Below are positions 26,060-34,957 of a DNA stretch of 63,084 nucleotides, piece after piece. The position numbers and the translations under genes were made by a program. This stretch comes from a bacterium (GTDB lineage Bacteria; SAR324; XYD2-FULL-50-16), in NCBI GenBank assembly GCA_024275165.1, contig JAJRZQ010000004.1, positions 1-63,084 on the forward strand, in the 5' to 3' direction. Below the pieces are notes generated by a model. It ran no database searches and was not told where the DNA came from. It saw only the letters and a list, made by a program, of their open reading frames with translations. Numbering within the stretch: position 1 is the stretch's first letter; each line of letters opens with the position of its first letter.

Positions 26060-26584
26060 ATGAGCATTGTATTTCAGGTGACCCAACTCCCTCACGAACT
26101 CAGGCAGTGGTTATATATGTTGATCTGGAGATTGATTAAATGCGATCACTGGATCTCTATCGCAGAGATGGATGCCTTGCACGAGGCCATGCGCTGGGTG
26201 CGGAAAAAGGACATGGAAAAACTCGCTCAAAAGCTCAGTAGCGACTTCCCCTTAGAGCCCCCAAGCGGGATTTCCGATGAGCAGGCAAAATTAATGTGGA
26301 TGGAGATTGTACGGGTTGCCGCTGTGGATGGAAAAGTATCCCTCGCGCAGATGTGTTTGATTGAACAGGCAGGCCGGGTTTTGGGGTTTTCGGAAGCAGC
26401 GATCCTCAAAGCCCTGGGTTTGGCCGAAAAGTTAGCGAAAAAAAAGCTCAAAGAATTGTTGCGGAAACCCAACAAAGCAAATTTTTTCCGCCGCTTGGAC
26501 GACCTCGATTACGACCCGACCGGTCAAAGAGACCTAAACCTCCTGCTCTTTCGCTTTGGCACCCCCAACCGAGTCTATGTCTAG
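26060..26584 (+). CDS. TerB-like helical protein (tentative)
   Basis: The 174-residue soluble protein is mostly helical. Two acidic half-motifs, 'KCDHWISIAEMDAL' (28-41) and 'AAVDGKVSLAQMCLIEQ', resemble the paired metal-binding helices of TerB/DjlA-N-type domains, and 'GFSEAAILKAL' follows as in that family. The rest is basic and ends 'FGTPNRVYV'. GAGG precedes the ATG, and it has its own promoter and terminator. Function is unknown; TerB-like domains occur in envelope-stress and chaperone-linked proteins. Confidence 0.55.
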   Translation: MSIVFQVTQLPHELRQWLYMLIWRLIKCDHWISIAEMDALHEAMRWVRKKDMEKLAQKLSSDFPLEPPSGISDEQAKLMWMEIVRVAAVDGKVSLAQMCLIEQAGRVLGFSEAAILKALGLAEKLAKKKLKELLRKPNKANFFRRLDDLDYDPTGQRDLNLLLFRFGTPNRVYV

Positions 26585-26588
26585 CTCT

Positions 26589-26609
26589 AAGGGGCGCTCC
26601 CTTCTTTTT
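26589..26609 (+). terminator. Intrinsic terminator of the TerB-like gene
   Basis: AAGGGG and TCCCTT (26589-26603, one G-T pair, loop CGC) are followed by CTTTTTG. It sits five bases after the TAG stop and between converging genes. Confidence 0.6.
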
Positions 26610-26610
26610 G

Positions 26611-28257
26611 CTATTGCCCCTTCAGCCAAGCGGCGCGATAAGCGGGAAAAATTTGATCCTCCAGGATTTTGTTGATTTTTGTCGAAGCGCTCTTTAACCC
26701 CTCTTTTCTAAAAACACCGGCCGCGCGAATCACCTCCGCATCCACTTGCCTTAACCCAGGGGGGAGTTTTAAAGGCCCCCGCAGGGCCCGTTGCAAACTG
26801 CCGGGGCCATAATAGGCCTGATCCCCGGCCAGCCAAAAACCCCAATCCCCAAAACTGGGAATGGCTTGGTGCAGGGGTAGGGTTTCAAAACCGGCGGCCC
26901 GCAAGGTGCGCCCGATGAGTAAAAAGGCCTCCTTGGCAAAGGCGGGACTGGTGGACTGTTGGATCATCAAACCGCCAGGGTTGAGCTTTTCTTTCAAGGC
27001 TTGGTAAAACTCCAGACTGTAAAGCTTCGACAGGCTGGGGCTGTTGGGGTCTGGAAAATCCAAAATCACCGCGTCCCAGCTTCCCGGTAGTTCGTGCACA
27101 AACCGGTTCGCGTCTAGGTTCATCAAGCGTACCACCCCTTTGACCTCTTTTTTCCGACGAAAAAACCCCTGCCCCTGCATGGATAGCTCGACCCGCTCCC
27201 CAGGAGAAACCCCCTGCGGGTTTAAGATCGTCGCTTGTTGCAGGCTCCCTTGGTTGAGGCGCACCAAGTCGGGCTGGGTGGCGGCAAGCTTCGTCATCGC
27301 CGGGTCTAAATCCACCAAGGTGATTTCAGTCAACTGAGGGTATTTCAGCAACTCCCGCACCGCTAAGCCATCGCCCCCGCCTAAAACCAAGACTCGTTTT
27401 GCCTCTGGAAGCAGACCCAAAACAGAGTGCACTAAAATTTCGTGGTAAATCCCCTCATCCGCGCTGGAAAATTGCAGGTGTCCGTTGATGTATAGACGAA
27501 CCTCCCCCGTTTTTCGCCTGGTCATCACCAACCGTTGGTAGGGGGTGCTGGCGGTAAATACGATGGGGTCCGAGTAGAGTTTTTGCTCCAAGGCGATTTG
27601 CAGCGGCTTGGACTGAACAAGGCCGCCCCCTAAGGTAACAAGGGTCAACAAGATCAAACCCAGGTGCGGTTTGGCCCGGCCCTGGCAAAAAAGCCCCCAG
27701 GCGAGCAAAGCGACTAAAGCGTTGAGCATCCCTAAAAACAGCCCTACTTGCAAAAAATCAAACCAAAGGGGCAGGACCAACACCCAGAGCAAGGCCCCCA
27801 CAAAGGAGCCGAGGTAATCCATTTTTAGAATCCAGCCTAGGTTTTCTTTTAAACTGGGGAGTTGCGTCTCGTTGAGGCGGGTAATGAGAGGGATTTCTAA
27901 ACCAATTAAAAACCCCACCAGAGAAACCAACAAATAATGGGCCGGTAAAAAAAAGTCGTGGGCATTGCCAAAAAACCACAGACTCAAGCCCGGCCCCAGC
28001 CCACCCAATAACCCCAAAAGAAGCTGCGCCTCCACTAAGCTCGGGCCTAAGCGGTGATCCTTCACTCTTTTTTGCCAGTCCGCCCCCAAACCCATGCAGG
28101 CCATCATCAAGCCGATGGTAATGGCCCATTGGCGAATCGGGTCGCCCAAAACATCACTGGCGAGCTTGGAAAAGGAATATTCATAACTGATCCCCGTCAC
28201 CCCCACGGTAGCCATGATAAAACCCAGCAGCAAGGCTAGGGCTTTCGGGTGGGTCAT
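26611..28257 (-). CDS. speE: Membrane-anchored spermidine synthase-like protein
   Basis: The product has 548 residues. The first ~220 form about seven membrane helices ('MTHPKALALLLGFIMATVGVT...'), followed by a polyamine aminopropyltransferase domain. That domain has 'RVLVLGGGDGLAVRELLK' (cofactor loop), 'ITLVDLDPAM' and 'DAVILDFPDPNSPSLSKLYS', where the Asp pair binds amine substrate in SpeE. This architecture occurs in several phyla; aminopropyl transfer is inferred. The ATG at 28257 overlaps the stop of the DUF4340 gene (ATGA). It is last of a five-gene block with a Gld-type ABC transporter, an unusual place for a polyamine gene. Confidence 0.85.
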   Translation of the reverse strand: MTHPKALALLLGFIMATVGVTGISYEYSFSKLASDVLGDPIRQWAITIGLMMACMGLGADWQKRVKDHRLGPSLVEAQLLLGLLGGLGPGLSLWFFGNAHDFFLPAHYLLVSLVGFLIGLEIPLITRLNETQLPSLKENLGWILKMDYLGSFVGALLWVLVLPLWFDFLQVGLFLGMLNALVALLAWGLFCQGRAKPHLGLILLTLVTLGGGLVQSKPLQIALEQKLYSDPIVFTASTPYQRLVMTRRKTGEVRLYINGHLQFSSADEGIYHEILVHSVLGLLPEAKRVLVLGGGDGLAVRELLKYPQLTEITLVDLDPAMTKLAATQPDLVRLNQGSLQQATILNPQGVSPGERVELSMQGQGFFRRKKEVKGVVRLMNLDANRFVHELPGSWDAVILDFPDPNSPSLSKLYSLEFYQALKEKLNPGGLMIQQSTSPAFAKEAFLLIGRTLRAAGFETLPLHQAIPSFGDWGFWLAGDQAYYGPGSLQRALRGPLKLPPGLRQVDAEVIRAAGVFRKEGLKSASTKINKILEDQIFPAYRAAWLKGQ

Positions 28258-29264
28258 GGTTGACTTTGCAAGAGGTTTTCGGGGTTCCACTTCACCCCTT
28301 GCCAAGCGGCAATTTCAAAGAGCCAATGTTGGCTCAATCTAAAAAGAGAGGCAAAGGCCTTTTGCCCCGCCTCGTTGGGGGGGGGGAGCAGGTTCAGGTA
28401 GTACCTTTGATCTTCCTTGCTCCCTTGGCTGTAAACCTCAAAGGCCAAGCCCCCCCCCGAAAAGAGGGTGAGCAAGGCCTTGGCTTGCAGCCGAAGCTTC
28501 AGTTGCCCCATTTTCGCCCTCGGTACGGCGTCGAGTAGGGTGAATTGGCTTAAGTCTTGGAGCAGGGTTTCAACCTCCGCTAAGCTGACTTGTTGTTGAT
28601 TTTTTTCTAAAAAAGGGTCCTCTTTTGTTTTGCGAGCTAAACTCAAACGACTTGGGCCTTTTTCCAGTTGCAGGCTTTGCACCTGGGCCGGATCGAGTCG
28701 CAAGAGCTGGATCCGCATCCAATCTTCGGGCATGTAGGCGATCTCGAAATGCTCTTTTAAAAGATAAATCTTCGACTCCTGAGCAAAGCGGACATACTGC
28801 CCCCCTGCCGCTCCACTAGAACTACTGCGGTCTTTACCAAAGAGAATCTCCACTACAGGGTCACTCCCTTTAAAAAACCGCAAGGCCATCCCAAAAGAGC
28901 TTTCTGTGGAATCTGTGGGGGCTAAGAGGTCGAAATCCGCAAAGCGGGTCGGGTCTTGGCTCACCATGGCCGAGATCGGGATACTGCTCAAGCGGTCTAA
29001 AAGTTGGAGCAGCTTTTGCTTATTGACCGGAAACCCTTCTTTCTGCTCAATCTTCCACTCCTCCCCCTCTTGTCGCAAGGTGAGGCGCAGCGCCCCCTTT
29101 TCAATCACGATTTTATCAATCCCCTCGACTAGACCGGGCTCGATTAAGGCCTCCCCCACCCTAGAGTCAACCCTTACCGAGTGGCTCCTCGTTATCCATT
29201 GACTCATGGCGGCAAGCCCTAAGGCGGTGAGGGTGATTAAAAAAAGCTTTTGCGTTGAGATCAT
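28254..29264 (-). CDS. DUF4340 domain-containing protein
   Basis: A 336-residue protein with one N-terminal membrane helix and a mainly beta periplasmic region. 'KIVIEKGALRLTLRQEGEEWKI' and 'LLQLLDRLSSIPISAMVSQD' are typical of DUF4340, which is nearly always encoded beside GldG-type proteins. It contains a 10-base G run on the plus strand (28377-28386, Pro-Pro-Pro in the protein). Starts and stops overlap both neighbours by four bases, so the operon is tightly coupled. Biochemical role unknown. Confidence 0.8.
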   Translation of the reverse strand: MISTQKLFLITLTALGLAAMSQWITRSHSVRVDSRVGEALIEPGLVEGIDKIVIEKGALRLTLRQEGEEWKIEQKEGFPVNKQKLLQLLDRLSSIPISAMVSQDPTRFADFDLLAPTDSTESSFGMALRFFKGSDPVVEILFGKDRSSSSGAAGGQYVRFAQESKIYLLKEHFEIAYMPEDWMRIQLLRLDPAQVQSLQLEKGPSRLSLARKTKEDPFLEKNQQQVSLAEVETLLQDLSQFTLLDAVPRAKMGQLKLRLQAKALLTLFSGGGLAFEVYSQGSKEDQRYYLNLLPPPNEAGQKAFASLFRLSQHWLFEIAAWQGVKWNPENLLQSQP

Positions 29265-31111
29265 TTTGCCTTTTTAAACTTGCCGAAGCGGTAAAGATAA
29301 AGCATTGCGCCTGCGATAACCAGCAAGAACGGCATGAAAAGCAGATTGAGCCAAATGAGCCCGTTGGTCGAGCTTTCAATATCTTGGCGCAAGAGTTTAC
29401 GGATTTCTCGGAGTTCGCTGCGGGTTTTCTTTTCTTCTTGATGAAAGTCTTGGATTTTTTCCAATTGCTCTTTGCTTAAACTCGGCTGAACCTCCGCGTC
29501 GCTTTGGGAGAGGGATCGCAGTTTACCTTGCAAATCATTGAGCTTGCTTTCTAAACGAGTTTGCGCCTCCTGGTAACGGGTTTGCGCCTTTAAACTCAGC
29601 TCTTCAAAATGGGTAAAGGGCCGCTGAAATCGGCCCCGGGCGCGAATCTCCAATAGTTCTTCCGCCCCACCTAAAAAATCAACCAGATTGACGAAAAAAG
29701 CGAGATTGTCATTGCGCGCTTGGGCGATAACCTGGCCTAAAAGCTGAATTCGCTCGACGGCAAAAGGATCAGAGAGAAAGTCCACATCGGTCAGCAAAAA
29801 CACCTGCGCCCCTGGTTTCGACTGGGCGATGAACTCCCCCTCACCATCTAAAGGCCCCTCAAAAGCGCTTTTGAATTTCCCCTTGAGCAGCCCGGCAAGG
29901 TAATGCCGCTTCCCATCCGCCTTGACTCGCTTGTTCAAACCCATCACGGGGGTGAAGGGGATTAGGTAGCTTTCGATTAGCCCCGCTTCGGCGCTGGCGG
30001 TGATTAAGGGAATCAGCTCTAAGGGGCTGTCTTGCTTTAAGCGAAAACTCCCCGGCTCGATAAAGAGGCCGTTTTTCAGCCCCTTGGTGGCAATCAGCTC
30101 TTGATTAAAGGCCTCTTTGCCCAGTTGCTGCCAGAGATAAAAGGGGACCACGCCCAAACCGCTGGCCTGTACCCGGGCCGGGCGCAAAGGGTCGCCTAGA
30201 ATCTTGTGACTGTCGTATTCCACCCCCCACGCCTGGAGCAGCTTAGGCAGATCGCTCGCAGCGTTGCCCCTGCGGCCTAGTTTTTGCGCGAATTTAGCCA
30301 CCTGATCAATCTTCGCGCTGGGGTCGAGCGATAAAATCAACTTCCCTCCCGACATGAGATATTGATCTATGGCGTACTGGGCCGCTTCGCTCAACCCCTT
30401 GGGATGAACGACCCATAAAAGGGATAAGTCAGGGGGAAGGCTGGGGGAAGCTAAATCGAGGTCTAAAATCTCAAAGCTTTTTTCCAACTCATGAATCACC
30501 GCCCAGGGGGCTTGCCCCCTTTGCCCTTGCGCGCGGCTCACCGGGTCGGGAACGGAACCCAAAAGGGGCAGGCTGCTGAGCAGGCCCAAGCGTTTGCCCC
30601 CTTTGCGGGTCACCTGCGTAATGAGCTGACTGATGTCATATTCTAGGTACTCTTCCCGCCTGGGGTCTAAAAAAGGGAGGACTGCTTCTTGGTCTTCCAA
30701 CAGGGCGACCAACCCCAAATAAAAACTCTCCCCGGCACCCATCTCCGCACCGGTCAATTGGTAGCGGTTGGCCCATTCCTCCGCGTCCGAGTCGGGCTTG
30801 GGGTTGACTTGCTCTACAATGATTTTCCCCGGGGCCAAGGCCTGGTATTCTCGCAATAACTCCGCCACCTTTCTCCCATAGTTTTTATATTGCAAGGGGA
30901 CTTGGGTCGCGTCTTTGGAAAAGTAAAACTTTAGGGTGACCGGTTTTTCAAGGTGTTCCAACAGTTTTTCACTGCCCTTTGAAAGGCTATAAAGCCCCTC
31001 TTGGGTCACATCCCAGCGAAAATGAAAGGCGCCGGCAATCAAATTGACCGCGGCGATGAGCAGCAAAACGAAAAAAATATTGAGGCTGGTGAATTGGAAT
31101 TGGGGTTTCAT
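29261..31111 (-). CDS. GldG-family ABC transporter auxiliary protein
   Basis: The product has 616 residues with a membrane helix at each end. The N-terminal 'WDVTQEGLYSLSKGSEKLLEHLEKPVTLKFYFSKD' block is diagnostic of the GldG-like family, and a long coiled coil (about 515-585) precedes the last helix. In Flavobacterium, GldAFG is needed for gliding; elsewhere the same three-gene set has no known substrate. It lies between the permease and DUF4340 genes. No gliding genes of the Gld/Spr secretion type occur here. Confidence 0.85.
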   Translation of the reverse strand: MKPQFQFTSLNIFFVLLLIAAVNLIAGAFHFRWDVTQEGLYSLSKGSEKLLEHLEKPVTLKFYFSKDATQVPLQYKNYGRKVAELLREYQALAPGKIIVEQVNPKPDSDAEEWANRYQLTGAEMGAGESFYLGLVALLEDQEAVLPFLDPRREEYLEYDISQLITQVTRKGGKRLGLLSSLPLLGSVPDPVSRAQGQRGQAPWAVIHELEKSFEILDLDLASPSLPPDLSLLWVVHPKGLSEAAQYAIDQYLMSGGKLILSLDPSAKIDQVAKFAQKLGRRGNAASDLPKLLQAWGVEYDSHKILGDPLRPARVQASGLGVVPFYLWQQLGKEAFNQELIATKGLKNGLFIEPGSFRLKQDSPLELIPLITASAEAGLIESYLIPFTPVMGLNKRVKADGKRHYLAGLLKGKFKSAFEGPLDGEGEFIAQSKPGAQVFLLTDVDFLSDPFAVERIQLLGQVIAQARNDNLAFFVNLVDFLGGAEELLEIRARGRFQRPFTHFEELSLKAQTRYQEAQTRLESKLNDLQGKLRSLSQSDAEVQPSLSKEQLEKIQDFHQEEKKTRSELREIRKLLRQDIESSTNGLIWLNLLFMPFLLVIAGAMLYLYRFGKFKKAK

Positions 31112-31118
31112 AGGGGGC

Positions 31119-31844
31119 CTACTGCGCTTTTTTTGCTTCTAAGATCATGGCGTTGATCACCAACCCCCCAATCATGATCGAGAGGAAAAAAACCAAACTG
31201 CGGCTGTCGATCACGCCTCGGGTAATGGAATTGTAATGGGTGGAAAAGGAAAAACCGCTGATGGTTTCCGTAACAATGACCCCCAGCCAGGGCTCTAGAA
31301 AATCAGTCAACACCCCCCAACCCAAAAGAACCAGTAAAAAGCAAATCATCACGCTCACCACAAAAGCAATGACCTGATTGCGGGTTAAGCTACTGATCAC
31401 TAAAGTGATGGACAAATAAGCCCCCGCCATCAACAGGCTACCTAAATAACTCGCTAAGATCACGCCTCCATCGGGATTGCCGAGAAAGTAGACGGTCAGC
31501 ACCATGGGAAAGGTCAAAAACAAAGCCAAGGCGATAAAAGCCCAGGCCGCGAGAAACTTAGCGATCACCGCTTGGGCAAGCCCAATGGGTAAAGTAAAGA
31601 GCAACTCAATGGTGCCTTGACTGCGCTCTTCTGCCCAAAGCCCCATGCCCACAGCAGGAATCAAAAAAAGATACAGCCAGGGGTGAAAGAGAAAAAAGGC
31701 CTCTAGGCTCGCTTGATTGGCCTCAAAAAAACGGCCCAAAAAAAAGGTGCTGCCCACCGTAGCGAGCAGAAAAATAATGATGAACACATAAGCGACGGGG
31801 CTATAGAAATAACTCATCAACTCTTTTTGAAACAGAGCTTTCAT
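31119..31844 (-). CDS. ABC-2 type transporter permease (GldF-like)
   Basis: A six-helix integral membrane protein of 241 residues, starting 'MKALFQKELMSYFYSPVAYVF' with the ABC-2 motif 'MGLWAEERSQGTIELLFTLP'. This matches GldF/NosY-like permeases that pair with an ATPase and GldG. Its ATG overlaps the ATPase stop by four bases. The substrate is unknown. Confidence 0.88.
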   Translation of the reverse strand: MKALFQKELMSYFYSPVAYVFIIIFLLATVGSTFFLGRFFEANQASLEAFFLFHPWLYLFLIPAVGMGLWAEERSQGTIELLFTLPIGLAQAVIAKFLAAWAFIALALFLTFPMVLTVYFLGNPDGGVILASYLGSLLMAGAYLSITLVISSLTRNQVIAFVVSVMICFLLVLLGWGVLTDFLEPWLGVIVTETISGFSFSTHYNSITRGVIDSRSLVFFLSIMIGGLVINAMILEAKKAQ

Positions 31845-32770
31845 GGGCTCTCTCCTAAAGTAATTTCACGAAAAACCTCATCGAGCTTTCCCTTTTCTAA
31901 ATATAGTTCCAAAAGATGAGCATGGTAATCAAAAAGCAGGTGATTCACCGCCGCTAAGAGATTCTCCCCCCCCTGAGGGCGCAGAATCAAAATGGAACCC
32001 TGAACAATCCGCACCTCGGCAACCTCTGGCAAACTATTCAACTTCTCTACCAACTCTGGGGGAACCGCCCCCTCAAAGGTGATGCGGATTTCATTGTGGT
32101 GCCTTGATTTTTGCAGTAATTCTAAAGGAGTACCGTTAAAAACGATACGCCCTTGGTGGATCACAATCGCCCGATTGCATACCGCTTCCATCTCTTCTAA
32201 ATTATGGGTAGAAAGGATCACCGCCTTTTGTGGGGCCATGGAACGAATGAGCTTTCTCATCTCTTGTTTTTGATTGGGATCGAGCCCATCGGTGGGTTCA
32301 TCCAAAATCAAAATCGGCGGGTCATGCACCAAGGCCTGGGCAAAGCCCACCCGTTGGCGGTAGCCTTTCGATAGGGTACCAATCGTTTTGTTTTGTACCT
32401 CGGTTAAACCGGTTTGCTCCATCACCCGCAATAAATGGGTTTGGAGTTCTTTGGCAAAAAGGCCCCGCGCCTTGGCGATAAAGCCTAAAAATTCCTTAAC
32501 GGTCAGGTTTTTATAACTGGGGCTGCTTTCGGGAAGGTAGCCGATGAGTTGTTTCACCGCTAAAGGCTCCGCGCTCACCTCCTTGCCCTTAATCCAGGCC
32601 TGACCGCTGGTGGGGGTTAAAAATCCGGCCAACATCTTCATGGTGGTCGATTTCCCCGCCCCGTTGGGGCCTAAAAAAGCGAGTACCTCCCCCTGGGCCA
32701 CCTCAAAGCAAATCGAATCCACCGCCACCAGCCCCGCAAATTCCTTGCGCAATTCTTCTACCTTAATCAT
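31841..32770 (-). CDS. ABC transporter ATP-binding protein (GldA-like)
   Basis: A 309-residue ATPase with Walker A 'GPNGAGKSTTMKML', signature 'LSKGYRQRVGFAQAL', Walker B 'ILILDEPTDGLDP' and switch His in 'ILSTHNLEE'. The extra ~90-residue C-terminal domain is typical of ABC-2 and GldA/NatA-like subunits. It is first of the block GldA-GldF-GldG-DUF4340-SpeE, with a good promoter just upstream. Confidence 0.9.
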   Translation of the reverse strand: MIKVEELRKEFAGLVAVDSICFEVAQGEVLAFLGPNGAGKSTTMKMLAGFLTPTSGQAWIKGKEVSAEPLAVKQLIGYLPESSPSYKNLTVKEFLGFIAKARGLFAKELQTHLLRVMEQTGLTEVQNKTIGTLSKGYRQRVGFAQALVHDPPILILDEPTDGLDPNQKQEMRKLIRSMAPQKAVILSTHNLEEMEAVCNRAIVIHQGRIVFNGTPLELLQKSRHHNEIRITFEGAVPPELVEKLNSLPEVAEVRIVQGSILILRPQGGENLLAAVNHLLFDYHAHLLELYLEKGKLDEVFREITLGESP

Positions 32771-32806
32771 GGACTTTTTCGCTTAAAGGATGGAGTATTG
32801 TTCCCT

Positions 32807-32835
32807 ATCTTAAAAAGGCTGCCGCAGTTTGGCAA
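32807..32835 (-). promoter_or_regulatory. Sigma70-type promoter of the Gld-type ABC operon
   Basis: On the minus strand TTGCCA (32835-32830) and TAAGAT (32812-32807) have the ideal 17-base spacing, 37 bases before the ATPase ATG. It lies in the divergent region shared with lolC. Confidence 0.6.
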
Positions 32836-32928
32836 GGGGAAGGTCGCAAAACTAGCAGGGAAAAGGATTGACGCTATTTATCCGCGCCTGATAGGCAAAG
32901 GAAGAAACCAACTCATCCGAGGCTGCCT

Positions 32929-34266
32929 TTGTCTTTAGAACGATTTATCGCCACCCGCTATTTAAAAAGCCCTCGCAGCGACAAAAGCCTCTCCTTCATC
33001 ACCGGAATTTCAATTTTTGGCGTCGCCATGGGAGTGATGACCTTAATTGTGGTCTTGAGCGTCATGAACGGCTTTGAGCGCGACCTAAAAAGAGCCTTGC
33101 AGGGGGCGAACGGACATTTAATTCTCCAGTCTTATTCTGGGATGCCTTGGGGAGAGGAAAAAGAATTTTACCGCCCCTTAAGAGAGCACCCCGGCATTGA
33201 GGCTTACGCCCCCTTTGCCACCAGTCAAGCTCTCTTAATGGGGCCGGGCAAGCCGCAAGGCGCTTTGATCAAAGGCATTGACCGAAAAAAAGAACCCCTG
33301 GCCAGTCAACTCATTCATTTTTTACGCCTAGAGAGCTTTTTGGTCCGCCGCGACAATCGGGTGCAAGGCCAAGCCAATGAAAACCAGCAAGTCTTGGCTC
33401 AAAAAATTTTGCAAGGCTTGCCCCCCCATGAAGTCGCAAGCCGAGACGACCAAGGCAAAATACGGCCCCAGCGGCTGGCGGGCATCATCTTAGGGAGTCA
33501 GCTCGCCAGAAACCTAGATGTCGATATCGGCGGCTTTGTGACCTTGGTCAGCCCCGCGGAACGCATGACCCCCTTTGGCCCCATGCCCAGAGCAAAGAAA
33601 TTTGTGGTCGTGGGTTTGTTTGAATCCGGTTTGATGGGCTATGACGAGGTCTTGGCCTTAGTGGATCTTTCCGTTGTACAGGCCTTGGAAAAAAGTCCGG
33701 GGAAAATCGGAGGCCTGACCATCCGCGTCAAACCAGGAGCAGACCCCGACGAAGTGCAAAAAGATTTACAAGAAGCTTACCCCTTCCCCTTTCATGTGAC
33801 CAGCTGGAAAGAGCAAAACAAAAACCTCTTTGCCATGTTCCGTTTAGAAAAAATCGGGCTCGCGGTCGTCTTGACCTTGATCATCCTCATCGCTGCCTTT
33901 AACATCATTTCCAGTCTGGTGATTCTCGTGAAGGAAAAAAGGCGGGACATCGCTATTTTAAAAGCCATGGGGGCAACCCGGCAAAGCATTCAAACCCTCT
34001 TTTTCTATCAAGGGGCGGTTATTGGCTTGACGGGAACGGTGATCGGCGAGATTCTAGGGACTTCTATTTGCTGGGTCTTAAGTCATTTTGAGGTGATTGA
34101 AGTACCTGCCGGGGTTTATGTGGGGAACCGCATTCCGGTACATATGGAATTTTGGCAGCTCAGTTTAATTGGAGTTGTGTCTTTGGTGATTTGCTTCAGC
34201 GTGACCCTCTGGCCCGCCAAAGGAGCCGCAGACTTAGACCCCGTTGAAACCCTGCGCTATGAATAG
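32929..34266 (+). CDS. lolC: Lipoprotein-releasing ABC transporter permease LolC/LolE
   Basis: The product has 445 residues, four membrane helices and a large periplasmic loop, as in LolC/LolE. 'FIATRYLK', 'SIFGVAMGVMTLIVVLSVMNGFERDL' and the late 'KEKRRDIAILKAMGATRQSI' are family signatures. It extracts outer-membrane lipoproteins for LolA. Only one permease gene is present here, so a homodimer (LolF-like) is possible. The start is TTG at 32929 with GAGG seven bases before it. A weak TTGACG box at 32868 could be its promoter. It overlaps lolD. Confidence 0.92.
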   Translation: MSLERFIATRYLKSPRSDKSLSFITGISIFGVAMGVMTLIVVLSVMNGFERDLKRALQGANGHLILQSYSGMPWGEEKEFYRPLREHPGIEAYAPFATSQALLMGPGKPQGALIKGIDRKKEPLASQLIHFLRLESFLVRRDNRVQGQANENQQVLAQKILQGLPPHEVASRDDQGKIRPQRLAGIILGSQLARNLDVDIGGFVTLVSPAERMTPFGPMPRAKKFVVVGLFESGLMGYDEVLALVDLSVVQALEKSPGKIGGLTIRVKPGADPDEVQKDLQEAYPFPFHVTSWKEQNKNLFAMFRLEKIGLAVVLTLIILIAAFNIISSLVILVKEKRRDIAILKAMGATRQSIQTLFFYQGAVIGLTGTVIGEILGTSICWVLSHFEVIEVPAGVYVGNRIPVHMEFWQLSLIGVVSLVICFSVTLWPAKGAADLDPVETLRYE

Positions 34267-34957
34267 CCCTCTGATTGAGACCCGCGCCTTAAAAAAGTAT
34301 TATCAAGAAAAAGGTGGTGAGGTTTTAAAGATCTTAAAGGGAATCGACCTCGCCTTGAACCCGGGAGAGGCGCTGGGGATTCAAGGCCGCTCAGGGAGCG
34401 GCAAGAGTACCCTCTTGCATTTGTTGGGCGGCTTAGATCAACCCACCAAGGGAGAGGTTTTATTCCAAGGGCAAAACTTAGCGCAAATGGAAGCCAACGA
34501 ACTCAACCGCTACCGGAACGAACAAATTGGTTTTGTCTTTCAGTCGCATCATTTACTCGGTGATTTTTCCGCCTTGGAAAATGTCATGATTCCCGCTCTG
34601 ATCCAGGGTAATAATCCGCCAGAGGCTAGGGCTAGAGCCAAGGAACTCTTAGAACGAGTGGGCTTGAGTGAACGAATCGAGCATCGACCCGGCGCTCTCT
34701 CGGGGGGAGAGCGCCAACGGGTGGCCATTGCCCGCGCCTTGGTCAATCGGCCCAAACTGCTTTTATGCGATGAACCCACAGGTAGCCTGGATGTAGTTAC
34801 AGGCAAACAGGTGGCCGACTTGTTGTTTGAAGTCAGCCGAGATGAGACCACCAGCCTGATTTTGGTCACCCATAGCCAGGAACTGGCACAGCGTTTACAA
34901 CGACAAATGGAACTGCGACAAGGTGTTTTGCAACTACAAAACGAATCGAGACCATGA
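34259..34957 (+). CDS. lolD: Lipoprotein-releasing system ATP-binding protein LolD
   Basis: An ATPase of 232 residues that drives LolC/E. It has Walker A 'GRSGSGKSTLLHLLGGLD', the LolD-typical 'FVFQSHHLLGDFSALENVMIPAL', signature 'LSGGERQRVAIARAL' and Walker B 'LLLCDEPTGSLD'. The ATG at 34259 overlaps the permease end by eight bases. The stop overlaps the bamA start (ATGA), so lolC-lolD-bamA is a single unit, an arrangement found in many proteobacteria. Confidence 0.95.
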   Translation: MNSPLIETRALKKYYQEKGGEVLKILKGIDLALNPGEALGIQGRSGSGKSTLLHLLGGLDQPTKGEVLFQGQNLAQMEANELNRYRNEQIGFVFQSHHLLGDFSALENVMIPALIQGNNPPEARARAKELLERVGLSERIEHRPGALSGGERQRVAIARALVNRPKLLLCDEPTGSLDVVTGKQVADLLFEVSRDETTSLILVTHSQELAQRLQRQMELRQGVLQLQNESRP

